DNA of 64,000 nt from a virus. The notes beneath the pieces are model-generated. The model saw nothing but the letters and a program-made list of their open reading frames with translations. It had not been told where the DNA came from and did not search any database. Below, piece by piece: positions 41,733-48,205 of this stretch. The stretch covers positions 1 to 64,000 of the IMG/VR virus record IMGVR_UViG_3300005831_000060. One strand, given 5' to 3'. Every line of letters begins with the position of its first letter. Within the stretch, counting starts at the first letter, position 1. A program made the position numbers and the translations under genes.

Positions 41733-41953
41733 TGAAAAAAGGAGATTTAGTTCATTATGAACCTTATCCTAATTGTCCTCCCGAAAAGTACGAGAATGGT
41801 AAAGTTAAGACAGTGCCACCTGATGTAATGGGTGGGTATTGTTTTGTGGTGTTTCACTGTGCCGGGGAATGGGATAAATACGAAGATTACACAGGTCAGC
41901 TAACCAAAATGGATAAGCTGAAACCTGGCTGGGTAGAAAATCCAGCTATGTAA
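41732..41953 (+). CDS. KOW/SH3-like small protein, paralogue (73 aa)
   Basis: MKKGDLVHYEPYPNCPPEKYENGKVK...GWV matches the 86-aa protein at 38336 over its length. Its first base is the last base of the previous stop codon. Confidence 0.55.
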   Translation: MKKGDLVHYEPYPNCPPEKYENGKVKTVPPDVMGGYCFVVFHCAGEWDKYEDYTGQLTKMDKLKPGWVENPAM

Positions 41954-41961
41954 AAATAATA

Positions 41962-42025
41962 AGGGGTCTTGCAGCAAGCAAACAAACATCAAACTTTTAA
42001 TTTGACACGTTAACAGACCCCTGTT
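41962..42025 (+). ncRNA. ACAGCAA-family RNA, copy 3
   Basis: AGGGGTCT (41962-41969) pairs with AGACCCCT (42015-42022), all eight bases. It is followed 5' by TGCAGCAA and 3' by GTTA. Separated from copy 4 by four bases. Confidence 0.65.
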
Positions 42026-42029
42026 ACTA

Positions 42030-42085
42030 AGGAGACATACAGCAATTCAAACTTCTAAGGTGAGAAAAACAAGTGTCTCCTGTTT
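42030..42085 (+). ncRNA. ACAGCAA-family RNA, copy 4
   Basis: AGGAGACA (42030-42037) pairs with TGTCTCCT (42074-42081), all eight bases. TACAGCAA follows the 5' strand and GTTT the 3' strand. Relative to copy 3 both stem strands change together, so pairing is conserved. Confidence 0.65.
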
Positions 42086-42089
42086 GTAT

Positions 42090-42163
42090 TGAGAGTTAGC
42101 TCAGTTGGTTAGAGCACGAAACTGATACTTTCGGGGTCGGGGGTTCAAGTCCCTCACTCTCAA
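42090..42163 (+). tRNA. tRNA-Ile(GAT)
   Basis: Acceptor TGAGAGT/ACTCTCA, canonical D-arm, anticodon stem CGAAA/TTTCG around CTGATAC, T-arm GGGGG/CCCTC around TTCAAGT. Confidence 0.95.
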
Positions 42164-42201
42164 CTTTTACCTACCATAAACAAGCAACAAGGAAGATCGG
42201 T

Positions 42202-42351
42202 GGATTGACACCCATACGGCGGAGCACTTACAAACGCAACTTGTAGTTCTTCTAAGGGAACGCTGTTTGTTGAGGTTGTTAGATCAAAAAGGCTTAAGGT
42301 AGTCCATCGTGGAGGAATCTGCGTAACTGGTGTCAATTCCAGTGTTCCCTT
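42202..42351 (+). ncRNA. Structured RNA with two competing long-range stems
   Basis: AAGGGAACGCTG (42254-42265) pairs with CAGTGTTCCCTT (42340-42351) at 11 of 12 positions. GGATTGACACC (42202-42212) is complementary to GGTGTCAATTCC (42329-42340) with one bulge. The two helices are adjacent and share base 42340. Lies between tRNA-Ile and a tRNA-like gene. Confidence 0.5.
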
Positions 42352-42396
42352 GAGGTTTAATATTACAGGCTTAGAACTGTATAGGTAAAGACATAT

Positions 42397-42471
42397 TGTG
42401 GTGTAGCTCAACGGTTAGAGCGTCGGTCAGGAGGTGATCGGAGGTCAGCGGTTCAAATCCGTTTGCCACTA
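42397..42471 (+). tRNA. tRNA-like gene with AGGAGGTGATC in its anticodon arm
   Basis: D-arm GCTC/GAGC and T-arm AGCGG/CCGTT around TTCAAAT are tRNA-like; acceptor TGTGGTG/TGCCACT pairs at 6 of 7. The anticodon arm CGGTC-AGGAGGT-GATCG would give anticodon GAG (Leu) without U33. Bases 42429-42439 are an exact complement of the conserved 16S rRNA 3' tail GATCACCTCCT. Confidence 0.6.
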
Positions 42472-42485
42472 CTAGTAATAATACA

Positions 42486-42647
42486 ATGAAAAGAGAAAAG
42501 AAACCAAACATTAGCGACGATGAAAGATGGACAGCTTATAATGAGTTAAAGTCTAAGGGTGATGTCATTAAAGCAGACAAGCTTAAAGAAGAGATCTTTG
42601 ATTCGTACAAGTATAAGAAACCATGTCATCATGTTGCAGAAAGATAA
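42486..42647 (+). CDS. Small charged protein (53 aa)
   Basis: MKREKKPNISDDERWTAYNE..., a helical charged protein with a HH pair near the C-terminus, filling the gap between two tRNA genes. The pattern W-x-AYNELKS-GDVIKADKL is helix-hairpin-like. No family assigned. Confidence 0.5.
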   Translation: MKREKKPNISDDERWTAYNELKSKGDVIKADKLKEEIFDSYKYKKPCHHVAER

Positions 42648-42649
42648 AT

Positions 42650-42723
42650 AGCGGGGTGGAGCAGTTGGTCAGCTCGCCGGGCCCATAACCCGGAGGTCAC
42701 AGGTTCGAGTCCTGTTCCCGCTA
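42650..42723 (+). tRNA. tRNA-Met(CAT)
   Basis: Acceptor AGCGGGG/TCCCGCT, anticodon stem CCGGG/CCCGG around CCCATAA, T-arm ACAGG/CCTGT around TTCGAGT. The third CAT tRNA in the window. Confidence 0.93.
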
Positions 42724-42806
42724 CAAATGGTGTTGTCGTAATCTCTGCCGAAAGGCACATAGACAGTCTCGCTGGACAGGGTGTACAACTGATTCCAGCC
42801 ACAAAT

Positions 42807-42881
42807 GGACATGTGCCCGAGCGGCTCAAGGGAACGGACTGCAAATCCGTACAACCGTGGGTTCGAATCCCTCCGTGTCCT
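42807..42881 (+). tRNA. tRNA-Cys(GCA)
   Basis: Acceptor GGACATG/CGTGTCC, anticodon stem ACGGA/TCCGT around CTGCAAA, T-loop TTCGAAT with one T-stem mismatch. The 83 bases before it contain a TGCC-GAAA-GGCA hairpin and a GCTGG/CCAGC stem but no gene. Confidence 0.92.
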
Positions 42882-42900
42882 CTAACTCTAAATTAAATTC

Positions 42901-43227
42901 ATGAGACAACTAGATGATCTGATGACTATGTGTTTTGTTGCTATGGCTTTGTTTATAGCTGCTTTCTATGGTCTAAAGATAAGAGAAGACTTACGTATAC
43001 CTAAGTACTACAATGTTAAATGCATTGTTGTATCAGATGGTCATTATAAGCCCGTCAACAACTTTGTTGTTCCTGAATCGTTTGTTATTGTTCAGTGTCT
43101 ACAGGATACTAGTATGATTACTACTCTTAATAGTATTAATCTTCCCGGGTTTATTGATTTTAAGTACAAGGTGGGTGATACACTACACTTTGACTTTATA
43201 CGTAAAGATCGCTTTCGAAAGAGATGA
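42901..43227 (+). CDS. Membrane-anchored protein (108 aa)
   Basis: One N-terminal transmembrane helix (residues 9-26, MCFVAMALFIAAFYGL) and a beta-rich soluble part. Preceded by TAAATTAA. Ends one base before a structured RNA. Unknown role. Confidence 0.55.
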   Translation: MRQLDDLMTMCFVAMALFIAAFYGLKIREDLRIPKYYNVKCIVVSDGHYKPVNNFVVPESFVIVQCLQDTSMITTLNSINLPGFIDFKYKVGDTLHFDFIRKDRFRKR

Positions 43228-43285
43228 TCGGTATCCCCCACCGGGATAGTATCCCAGTGCCTACAGCCCTATACATCTATACCGA
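43228..43285 (+). ncRNA. 58-nt RNA with a perfect 7-bp closing stem
   Basis: TCGGTAT (43228-43234) pairs with ATACCGA (43279-43285), enclosing the hairpin GGGAT-AGT-ATCCC. An alternative 7-bp helix ACAGCCC/GGGCTGT (43264/43295) crosses the end of the first, so the RNA could switch. Confidence 0.45.
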
Positions 43286-43328
43286 GTGTTAAGTGGGCTG
43301 TTTACTAATAATCTAAACTATTCATTAT

Positions 43329-43784
43329 ATGGAAAGTAGTACTAATTCACCAATCGGTAGTCACCATTGGTATGTGACATTGTTATCATTTGTTAAACAT
43401 GTAGGTGAGTATCTTAGAGATTATGGTAGTCCCAAACCAGAAGATACTTTAAATAATTGGGGTAGAGATTTGGTAAGTAATGCTGAAGAGCTTATATACG
43501 GATTTAATGCTGTGGAAGGATTCAAATCAATGTGTGGTTATGAAACTGTTAACCAGTGTGAAGACGCTAAACAATTAAAAGCTGCTGTACTTTTACTCGC
43601 TGATGCCAATGGTATGATCCAAGGCAGAAAGAGATCCTTTAAAGCAGCTAGAATGGCTGGGTTTGTTGAAGGAGTTATAGCCGGTGAATTACCTCCGGAA
43701 TGTCTTACAAGAGAGTTTGGTATTAGACAACAAGCACTTTATATTAAATACTACGAAGATAATGCGAAAGAAAACAAAAGTTAG
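43329..43784 (+). CDS. Hypothetical protein (151 aa)
   Basis: Helical soluble protein (MESSTNSPIGSHHWYVTLLSFVKHV...), with LKAAVLLLADANGMIQGRKRSFKAARMAGFVEGV in the middle. Overlaps the next gene by 23 bases. Not recognised. Confidence 0.5.
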   Translation: MESSTNSPIGSHHWYVTLLSFVKHVGEYLRDYGSPKPEDTLNNWGRDLVSNAEELIYGFNAVEGFKSMCGYETVNQCEDAKQLKAAVLLLADANGMIQGRKRSFKAARMAGFVEGVIAGELPPECLTREFGIRQQALYIKYYEDNAKENKS

Positions 43785-43932
43785 ATGGGGTATTGTTGTG
43801 GGTATGCTTTTCATAGCATTCTCTATTATGCACCCTGATCTATATCCCTCTACTGAACCAATCAAAGTCATTGCATTTTGTACTGGTGTATCTTTTCTAA
43901 CAATGTCGTTTATTCAAATTGATATCGAATGA
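43762..43932 (+). CDS. Small membrane protein (56 aa)
   Basis: ATG at 43762 (MRKKTKVRWGIVVGMLFIAF...) gives a positive N-terminus and two hydrophobic segments. Overlaps genes on both sides. Confidence 0.5.
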   Translation: MRKKTKVRWGIVVGMLFIAFSIMHPDLYPSTEPIKVIAFCTGVSFLTMSFIQIDIE

Positions 43933-44063
43933 AAGAAGTATTCATAAAACATCCTGCTATGTTCTGTATTACACTAATAACTATCGTTGAATTAATTACA
44001 ACAAAAGATGTTGAATTTTCAGTTATTATGTGGCTCTGTTATGGATTATATCGAATGAAATAA
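43929..44063 (+). CDS. Small hydrophobic protein (44 aa)
   Basis: MKEVFIKHPAMFCITLITIV...VIMWLCYGLYRMK; hydrophobic ends with a short polar middle, ATGA overlap with the preceding gene. Ends six bases before the tmRNA. Confidence 0.45.
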   Translation: MKEVFIKHPAMFCITLITIVELITTKDVEFSVIMWLCYGLYRMK

Positions 44064-44145
44064 TAATCGGGGATGACTGGTTTTGACAGCATTGTCAGTG
44101 GGTATTAGTCCGTGCAAGATGATGGTAGTCCATCGAACTATAGAG

Positions 44146-44190
44146 GACAACGTTCGCGTAATGTCTTTCGCTACGGCTCTTGCAGCTTAA
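44146..44190 (+). other. tmRNA tag reading frame
   Basis: Fourteen codons from GAC give DNVRVMSFATALAA and then TAA. The resume codon could be this GAC or the preceding GAG (44143). The ALAA end matches known protease-degron tags. Confidence 0.7.
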
Positions 44191-44365
44191 TATGGCGATT
44201 GGGTAGCTGTGATCCTAGAAACAGAAAATCAGCAAGTTGTTTTCCTTGTTTTCTCAAAATAAGGTGGTGGAGCTCCAGCTGTAAACAGTTGGTCCTAGGT
44301 GCTGGACGTCATTCCAGCTACGCACGTAAGTAGCACTAATATTACCGGATGTTTGGACGCGGGTT

Positions 44366-44817
44366 TAAAAGGAATCGGACCCACTGAGTAGGAATACTCA
44401 GTTAAATAATTGGAAGAATTGCTGGAAAGCTAAATAAATTAAATAGTTGGGACTATGTAGAGCCCATTAAAGTGAAGCAGTACATACTGAACGCTATTTA
44501 ATTTACATGTCAATCAGCAGCCGAGCCTCATGGAAGAATGAGGAAGGTTCAGAGACTAAGGACACTAAGGTGAGCCTAGAGCATCCGACACCCAGAACGG
44601 GTGATGATATAGTCCAACCCTTAACGAAAGTTAAGTATTTATTAATTTTGCTATTTCTTGTAAAAATTCTACTGTTTGGTTATGTGTTAATGTGTTCTTC
44701 ATCAGATTTATTACAGTAGTTACATGTACAATTAATTGTTTTCATATCTTTATGTTTTATAATGTATAATAGCATTATAATAATAAATATGGAACTGTGC
44801 GAAATTATTTTTTAAGG
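44366..44817 (+). mobile_element. Group I intron inserted in the tmRNA T-loop
   Basis: The upstream exon ends GGGTT and the internal guide GACCC (44378-44382) pairs with it with a U-G wobble at the splice site. A P7-type pair is visible (cAGAGACTA near 44550 and GATATAGTCC near 44606), and the last intron base is G (44817). No intact homing endonuclease is present; a short minus-strand frame with CTCNYC near 44745 could be a remnant. Confidence 0.85.
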
Positions 44818-44860
44818 CGATTCCCGCCATCTCCACTAAGTAATTAATAATCAGACGTTT

Positions 44861-45454
44861 ATGAAATCTTATAAATTAAAGAAAGAGTATCCAGGCTCTC
44901 CTCAACTTGGTAAGGTGATTGTCAGTACAACTAATGAATGGTTTACTATACAACCAGAGAAATATCCTGAGTTTTGGGAAAAAGTTGCTTCTAGAGTAGC
45001 TATACGATCAGTGGATGGTGTAGATATCCATGAAGGGGAGACCTGTTGGGTATATAATACTATGTGTAAAGTATCTAATTTCATTGTTAGTAAATACGAC
45101 TTAGATGGTATGGAGAAAGAAGTATTTAGTTCGCGTGAAGCAGCTGAAAAGCATCTTATCGATGAGATTAATATACGCTTAGAAGACTGTCATCTTCTTG
45201 GTTGTAATGTTCCTATTTATTCTTTATTGCCTAAAGAAGGGTGGAATGAAAAAGAAACCACTAGTCTTGAATTATGGATACGTCTTAGAATGGGTAGAAA
45301 TACTGCTAACTGGAAGTATTTCCGGTATAAAGAGTCACGCGATACATATGTAAGAGCTCATAAACCAATATACTCTACTGAGCAGATAATACAAGCATGT
45401 AAGGAAAAGGATGTTCCGTATTGGGATATAATTAACATTCTCCAAGGAGAGTAA
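44861..45454 (+). CDS. Hypothetical protein (197 aa)
   Basis: MKSYKLKKEYPGSPQLGKVIV... The N-terminal 60 residues (TNEWFTIQPEKYPEFWEKV) resemble a short module found in phage proteins of unknown role. The middle contains CKVSNFIVSKYD. Single gene between tmRNA and a tRNA. Not assigned. Confidence 0.55.
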   Translation: MKSYKLKKEYPGSPQLGKVIVSTTNEWFTIQPEKYPEFWEKVASRVAIRSVDGVDIHEGETCWVYNTMCKVSNFIVSKYDLDGMEKEVFSSREAAEKHLIDEINIRLEDCHLLGCNVPIYSLLPKEGWNEKETTSLELWIRLRMGRNTANWKYFRYKESRDTYVRAHKPIYSTEQIIQACKEKDVPYWDIINILQGE

Positions 45455-45459
45455 TAGTT

Positions 45460-45531
45460 GGGGGCGCAGTTCGGCGGTTGAATACCGGGTCTAAAAGCTC
45501 GGAGGCTTGGGTTCGAATCCCATCATCCCCA
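45460..45531 (+). tRNA. tRNA with an 8-nt anticodon loop (isotype uncertain)
   Basis: Acceptor GGGGGCG/CATCCCC with one mismatch, D-stem GTTC/GAAT, T-loop TTCGAAT. The anticodon stem CCGGG/CTCGG encloses eight bases, TCTAAAAG. Depending on register it could read TAA (Leu), CTA (amber) or AAA (Phe). Confidence 0.7.
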
Positions 45532-45534
45532 CAA

Positions 45535-45604
45535 AGAAAGGTATTATACGAAAGCGGAGATATCCAACAGAGACCGTCGCGGAAATGAGTCTCGATACCT
45601 TTCT
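45535..45604 (+). ncRNA. 70-nt RNA with a perfect 10-bp closing stem
   Basis: AGAAAGGTAT (45535-45544) pairs with ATACCTTTCT (45595-45604). Inside are GAGAC/GTCTC (45570/45589) and a small GGA-TCC pair. It lies directly after a tRNA and before a membrane protein gene. Confidence 0.5.
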
Positions 45605-45633
45605 CCCTTGAAACCATTTAATACAAATATAAA

Positions 45634-45831
45634 ATGAAGTTAAAATTGTATTTAGCAATATGTCTATTAATAGTCATTTTGTTTCTCTATGTTGGTATCT
45701 TTTTTCCTGCTGTTATGAGCACAAATTCAGATACTGTAGTCTTCCTGGGCCTTGGTTCATTATTTGTGATGCCAGTCATCATTTTTCTTGTGATTCGTTA
45801 TATTATCAAACTTGTTAAACAGTTGTACTAA
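45634..45831 (+). CDS. Small membrane protein (65 aa)
   Basis: Two long hydrophobic segments (residues 4-24 and 36-58). The next gene, a membrane-linked SPFH protein, starts one base after the stop, so the two may work together at the membrane. Confidence 0.6.
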   Translation: MKLKLYLAICLLIVILFLYVGIFFPAVMSTNSDTVVFLGLGSLFVMPVIIFLVIRYIIKLVKQLY

Positions 45832-45832
45832 A

Positions 45833-46690
45833 ATGAGAAGTAAATTAAATGTTATCTTGTTTGTCCTACTTGGGGCAATTATGTTTTCGTCATGTAAAAT
45901 TAAAGACGTTGAGCCGGGTACGGTTGCCGTCAAAGTAACCAAATTCGGTTCGAACAAAGGTGTTAATACTGTTGAGTTGACTCCAGGGCGTTATACTGTT
46001 GGTATTAATACCACTTTATATGCGTTTCCAACGTTTACACAGAACTATGTATGGACATCAGATTCAACTGAAGGTAGTCCTAATGATGAGTCCTTTAATT
46101 TTCAGGATATTCAGGGTTTGGAGTTAAATGCTGATCTTGGTATTACATATCATATACAACCGGATAAAGCAGATGTAATCTTTCAGAAATATCAGAAAGG
46201 ATTAGATGAAGTTACTCATATCTATTTGCGGAATATGGTTAGAAATGCTCTTGTGAATGCGTCTTCCACTATGGATGTAGCTGATATTTATGGAGCAGGT
46301 AAAACAGGGTTAATGTCTACTATTAAAAAGAATGTGATTGCACAATGTGAGCCTCTTGGAATTATTATTGAAGAAATCTACTGGATCGGTCGTATCAAAG
46401 TACCGGAATCGGTTAAGAAAGCTATTAATTCTAAGATCGAAGCTACACAAATTGCCCAACAACGTGAGAATGAGTTGAGAGCCACCGAAGCCGAAGCTGC
46501 TAAGAAAGTTGCTGTTGCTCAGGGAGAAGCCGATGCTCTTACCATTGCTGCTACTGCTGAATCTAAAGCTAATAGGTTGAAGGCTGCTGCTATTACTCCT
46601 GCTCTTATTGAGTATCAGAAAATTCTACAATGGGATGGTCATCTACCTCAGGTTACTGGTAGCAGTATTCCAATGATCAATTTGAAGTAA
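45833..46690 (+). CDS. SPFH/Band-7 (prohibitin-like) lipoprotein (285 aa)
   Basis: ATG at 45833 starts a signal peptide with lipobox IMFSSC (Cys at about residue 21). The mature protein has the SPFH domain (PGTVAVKVTKFGSNKGVNTVELTPGRYTVG...) and the usual C-terminal coiled coil rich in Ala/Glu (QQRENELRATEAEAAKKVAVAQGEADALTIAA). SPFH proteins form large rings that organise membranes; phage versions have been suggested to protect the membrane or act in exclusion. Lipid anchoring instead of a transmembrane helix is distinctive. Confidence 0.85.
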   Translation: MRSKLNVILFVLLGAIMFSSCKIKDVEPGTVAVKVTKFGSNKGVNTVELTPGRYTVGINTTLYAFPTFTQNYVWTSDSTEGSPNDESFNFQDIQGLELNADLGITYHIQPDKADVIFQKYQKGLDEVTHIYLRNMVRNALVNASSTMDVADIYGAGKTGLMSTIKKNVIAQCEPLGIIIEEIYWIGRIKVPESVKKAINSKIEATQIAQQRENELRATEAEAAKKVAVAQGEADALTIAATAESKANRLKAAAITPALIEYQKILQWDGHLPQVTGSSIPMINLK

Positions 46691-46700
46691 AAATAATGTT

Positions 46701-46773
46701 TGTGATGTAGCTCAGTTGGTAGAGCAGCTCCCTAACCCGGGGTATGCCGTGGGTTCGAATCCCACCATCACAT
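46701..46773 (+). tRNA. tRNA-Val(AAC)
   Basis: Acceptor TGTGATG/CATCACA perfect, canonical D-arm, anticodon stem GCTCC/GGGGT around CTAACCC, T-arm GTGGG/CCCAC around TTCGAAT. A34 is rare in bacteria outside Arg(ACG). Confidence 0.85.
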
Positions 46774-46777
46774 CAAA

Positions 46778-46922
46778 TGTACTATAGCTCAGTTGGTTAG
46801 AGTAGTGGTTAAAACACCACCGTCGACGATAAGTTGTTTGAAGTCTTGAAGTACAAGAGACTAGACTGACAGTATACGTGCCTGGGAGGGCGGGGTCGGG
46901 GGTTCAAGTCCCTCTAGTACAT
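46778..46922 (+). tRNA. tRNA with a ~70-nt insertion (isotype unknown)
   Basis: Perfect 7-bp acceptor TGTACTA/TAGTACA, D-arm GCTC/GAGT, and a variable-plus-T-arm block GGGTC GGGGG TTCAAGT CCCTC identical to that of tRNA-Ile at 42090. Between them lies a GTGGT/ACCAC hairpin, then about 70 extra bases with an AGTCTTG/CAAG helix. No full group I core seen. Confidence 0.55.
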
Positions 46923-46962
46923 CTATAGGGGGTAACCTAGTATTAAGTAAATAGTTGGTATT

Positions 46963-47241
46963 ATGCCGTTAAGTTATGATGATTATGAGCGCCGGCGTAT
47001 GATGGGGTATAATCCTTTTGATTCATATGGAATAGGTAGAGACCCTATTATAGAGATCAAGGAACCCGATGAAGGTAGAATTACTGTTGAGATTCAGGAT
47101 ATGAATACTGGGCGTAGATACTGTAAGGAATTTATATTATCATATAACCACAATAAAGGTCGAAAAGCTTTTATCCCTTCACCATTTGACGTTGAGCCCA
47201 CATATGGGTTAGCTAAGAAAATGTTAATGCTATTTTTATGA
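46963..47241 (+). CDS. Hypothetical protein (92 aa)
   Basis: MPLSYDDYERRRMMGYNPFDSYG..., with a beta-type middle (IVEIQDMNTGRRYCKEFILS by eye). Overlaps the next gene by four bases. Unknown. Confidence 0.5.
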   Translation: MPLSYDDYERRRMMGYNPFDSYGIGRDPIIEIKEPDEGRITVEIQDMNTGRRYCKEFILSYNHNKGRKAFIPSPFDVEPTYGLAKKMLMLFL

Positions 47242-47549
47242 GCACAGAAAAGAAATCGTTACTACAAACTGTATGGGAACGTACAGAAGCTGCTTGGGAT
47301 TCTATTAAACAGAGTCGTGCACAAGCTAATCTAAGGGCTAAAGCAGAAGTTGATCTTTTTGCGCTACAGTCCAAAGTTATTGAATGTGAAACAAAGCTTG
47401 AGAAAGCTATTGTAGCATCAAAAGATTCACAGGAATGGAAACCGATAAGAGAAGCTGCCTTAGCAAGGGATCTTACGAAAAAAGAATTGGAACAAGCCAG
47501 TATCCTGTACAAAGAGTTCTTCTTAGAAGAGCCTAAGTTCTTGAGTTAA
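47238..47549 (+). CDS. Coiled-coil protein (103 aa)
   Basis: Mostly a long heptad-like helix rich in Ala, Glu and Lys (residues 5-75). Ends in front of a terminator. Possibly a small scaffold or regulator; no family assigned. Confidence 0.55.
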   Translation: MSTEKKSLLQTVWERTEAAWDSIKQSRAQANLRAKAEVDLFALQSKVIECETKLEKAIVASKDSQEWKPIREAALARDLTKKELEQASILYKEFFLEEPKFLS

Positions 47550-47552
47550 TTT

Positions 47553-47573
47553 GACCATAGAGTGGTCTTTTTT
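47553..47573 (+). terminator. Intrinsic terminator
   Basis: GACCA/TGGTC stem with a five-base loop and six following Ts. Confidence 0.8.
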
Positions 47574-47605
47574 ATTAGTATATTAAATAACAAAACAAAA
47601 GTCTT

Positions 47606-48205
47606 ATGACAGTGAATGTTTCTTTGAACCTTACTAAAGGTGAACGTGTTGATTTAACAAAATCTAACCCTGGCTTGAAAATAGCTGCAATTGGTTTAGG
47701 TTGGGATGTTAATAGTGGTGCTGATAGTGCCTATGACCTTGATGGATTTGCTCTTGGACTGACCGGTGGTAAACTGGTTGATGCTCCTGGACATATCTGT
47801 TACTTCGGATCTCCGAAAACTGACGGTAAACCAGCTATCCTTGCCGGAGCTATTGCTCATTCAGGTGATAACCTCACTGGAGCAGGGGATGGTGATGATG
47901 AAACCATTTTGGTTGACTTTGCAAAATTGGCTGCCGGTGTTGATCAGATCATTATCTGTGTTAACATCTACCAAGCAAAAGATCGTGGAAATCAGAACTT
48001 TGGTCAGGTAAACAATGCATTCGTGCGTGTTTATGATTGGGATACCAAAGCTGAAATCATGAAATTCGACCTATCTGAAGACTACTCCGCATTCAACGGA
48101 ATGGTTATGGGTAAATTGTATCTGAAAGATGGTGAATGGAAATTCCAGGCTATCGGTGAAGGTAAAAATGGTAACATCAACGAAATTGCTGCTCTGTACA
48201 TTTAG
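47606..48205 (+). CDS. terD: TerD-family protein (199 aa)
   Basis: Full-length TerD domain: IGLGWDVNSG...YDLDGFALGL (residues 27-52), then HSGDNLTGAGDGDDETILVDFAKL (92-115) with the acidic calcium-binding positions, and VDQIIICVNIYQA. Family length is about 190. TerD proteins bind Ca2+ and act in the ter stress and phage-inhibition systems. It is separated from the following Ter-type genes by a terminator, so it may be expressed at a higher level. Confidence 0.9.
   Translation: MTVNVSLNLTKGERVDLTKSNPGLKIAAIGLGWDVNSGADSAYDLDGFALGLTGGKLVDAPGHICYFGSPKTDGKPAILAGAIAHSGDNLTGAGDGDDETILVDFAKLAAGVDQIIICVNIYQAKDRGNQNFGQVNNAFVRVYDWDTKAEIMKFDLSEDYSAFNGMVMGKLYLKDGEWKFQAIGEGKNGNINEIAALYI

Larger units (their letters stand above)
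44069..44838 (+). ncRNA. ssrA: tmRNA, split by a group I intron (exons 44069-44365 and 44818-44838)
   Basis: The 5' acceptor GGGGATG (44069-44075) pairs with CATCTCC (44828-44834), and GGTTTTGACAG follows as in tmRNAs. A tag frame reads GAC AAC GTT ... GCA GCT TAA (44146-44190), ending ALAA as usual for ClpXP-type tags. After removal of 44366-44817 the 3' end forms a perfect T-arm: GCGGG, loop TT+CGATT, CCCGC. tmRNA rescues stalled ribosomes and tags the product. CCA is not encoded (ACTA). Confidence 0.85.

Noticed and set aside
44507-44719. A 70-codon frame inside the tmRNA region
   Set aside because: It lies across the catalytic core of the group I intron, including both P7-like segments, and its composition follows the RNA helices.
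46815-46890. Group I intron in the tRNA at 46778
   Set aside because: An AGACTA-like string occurs, but there is no partner for P7, no guide pairing and the insert is too small.
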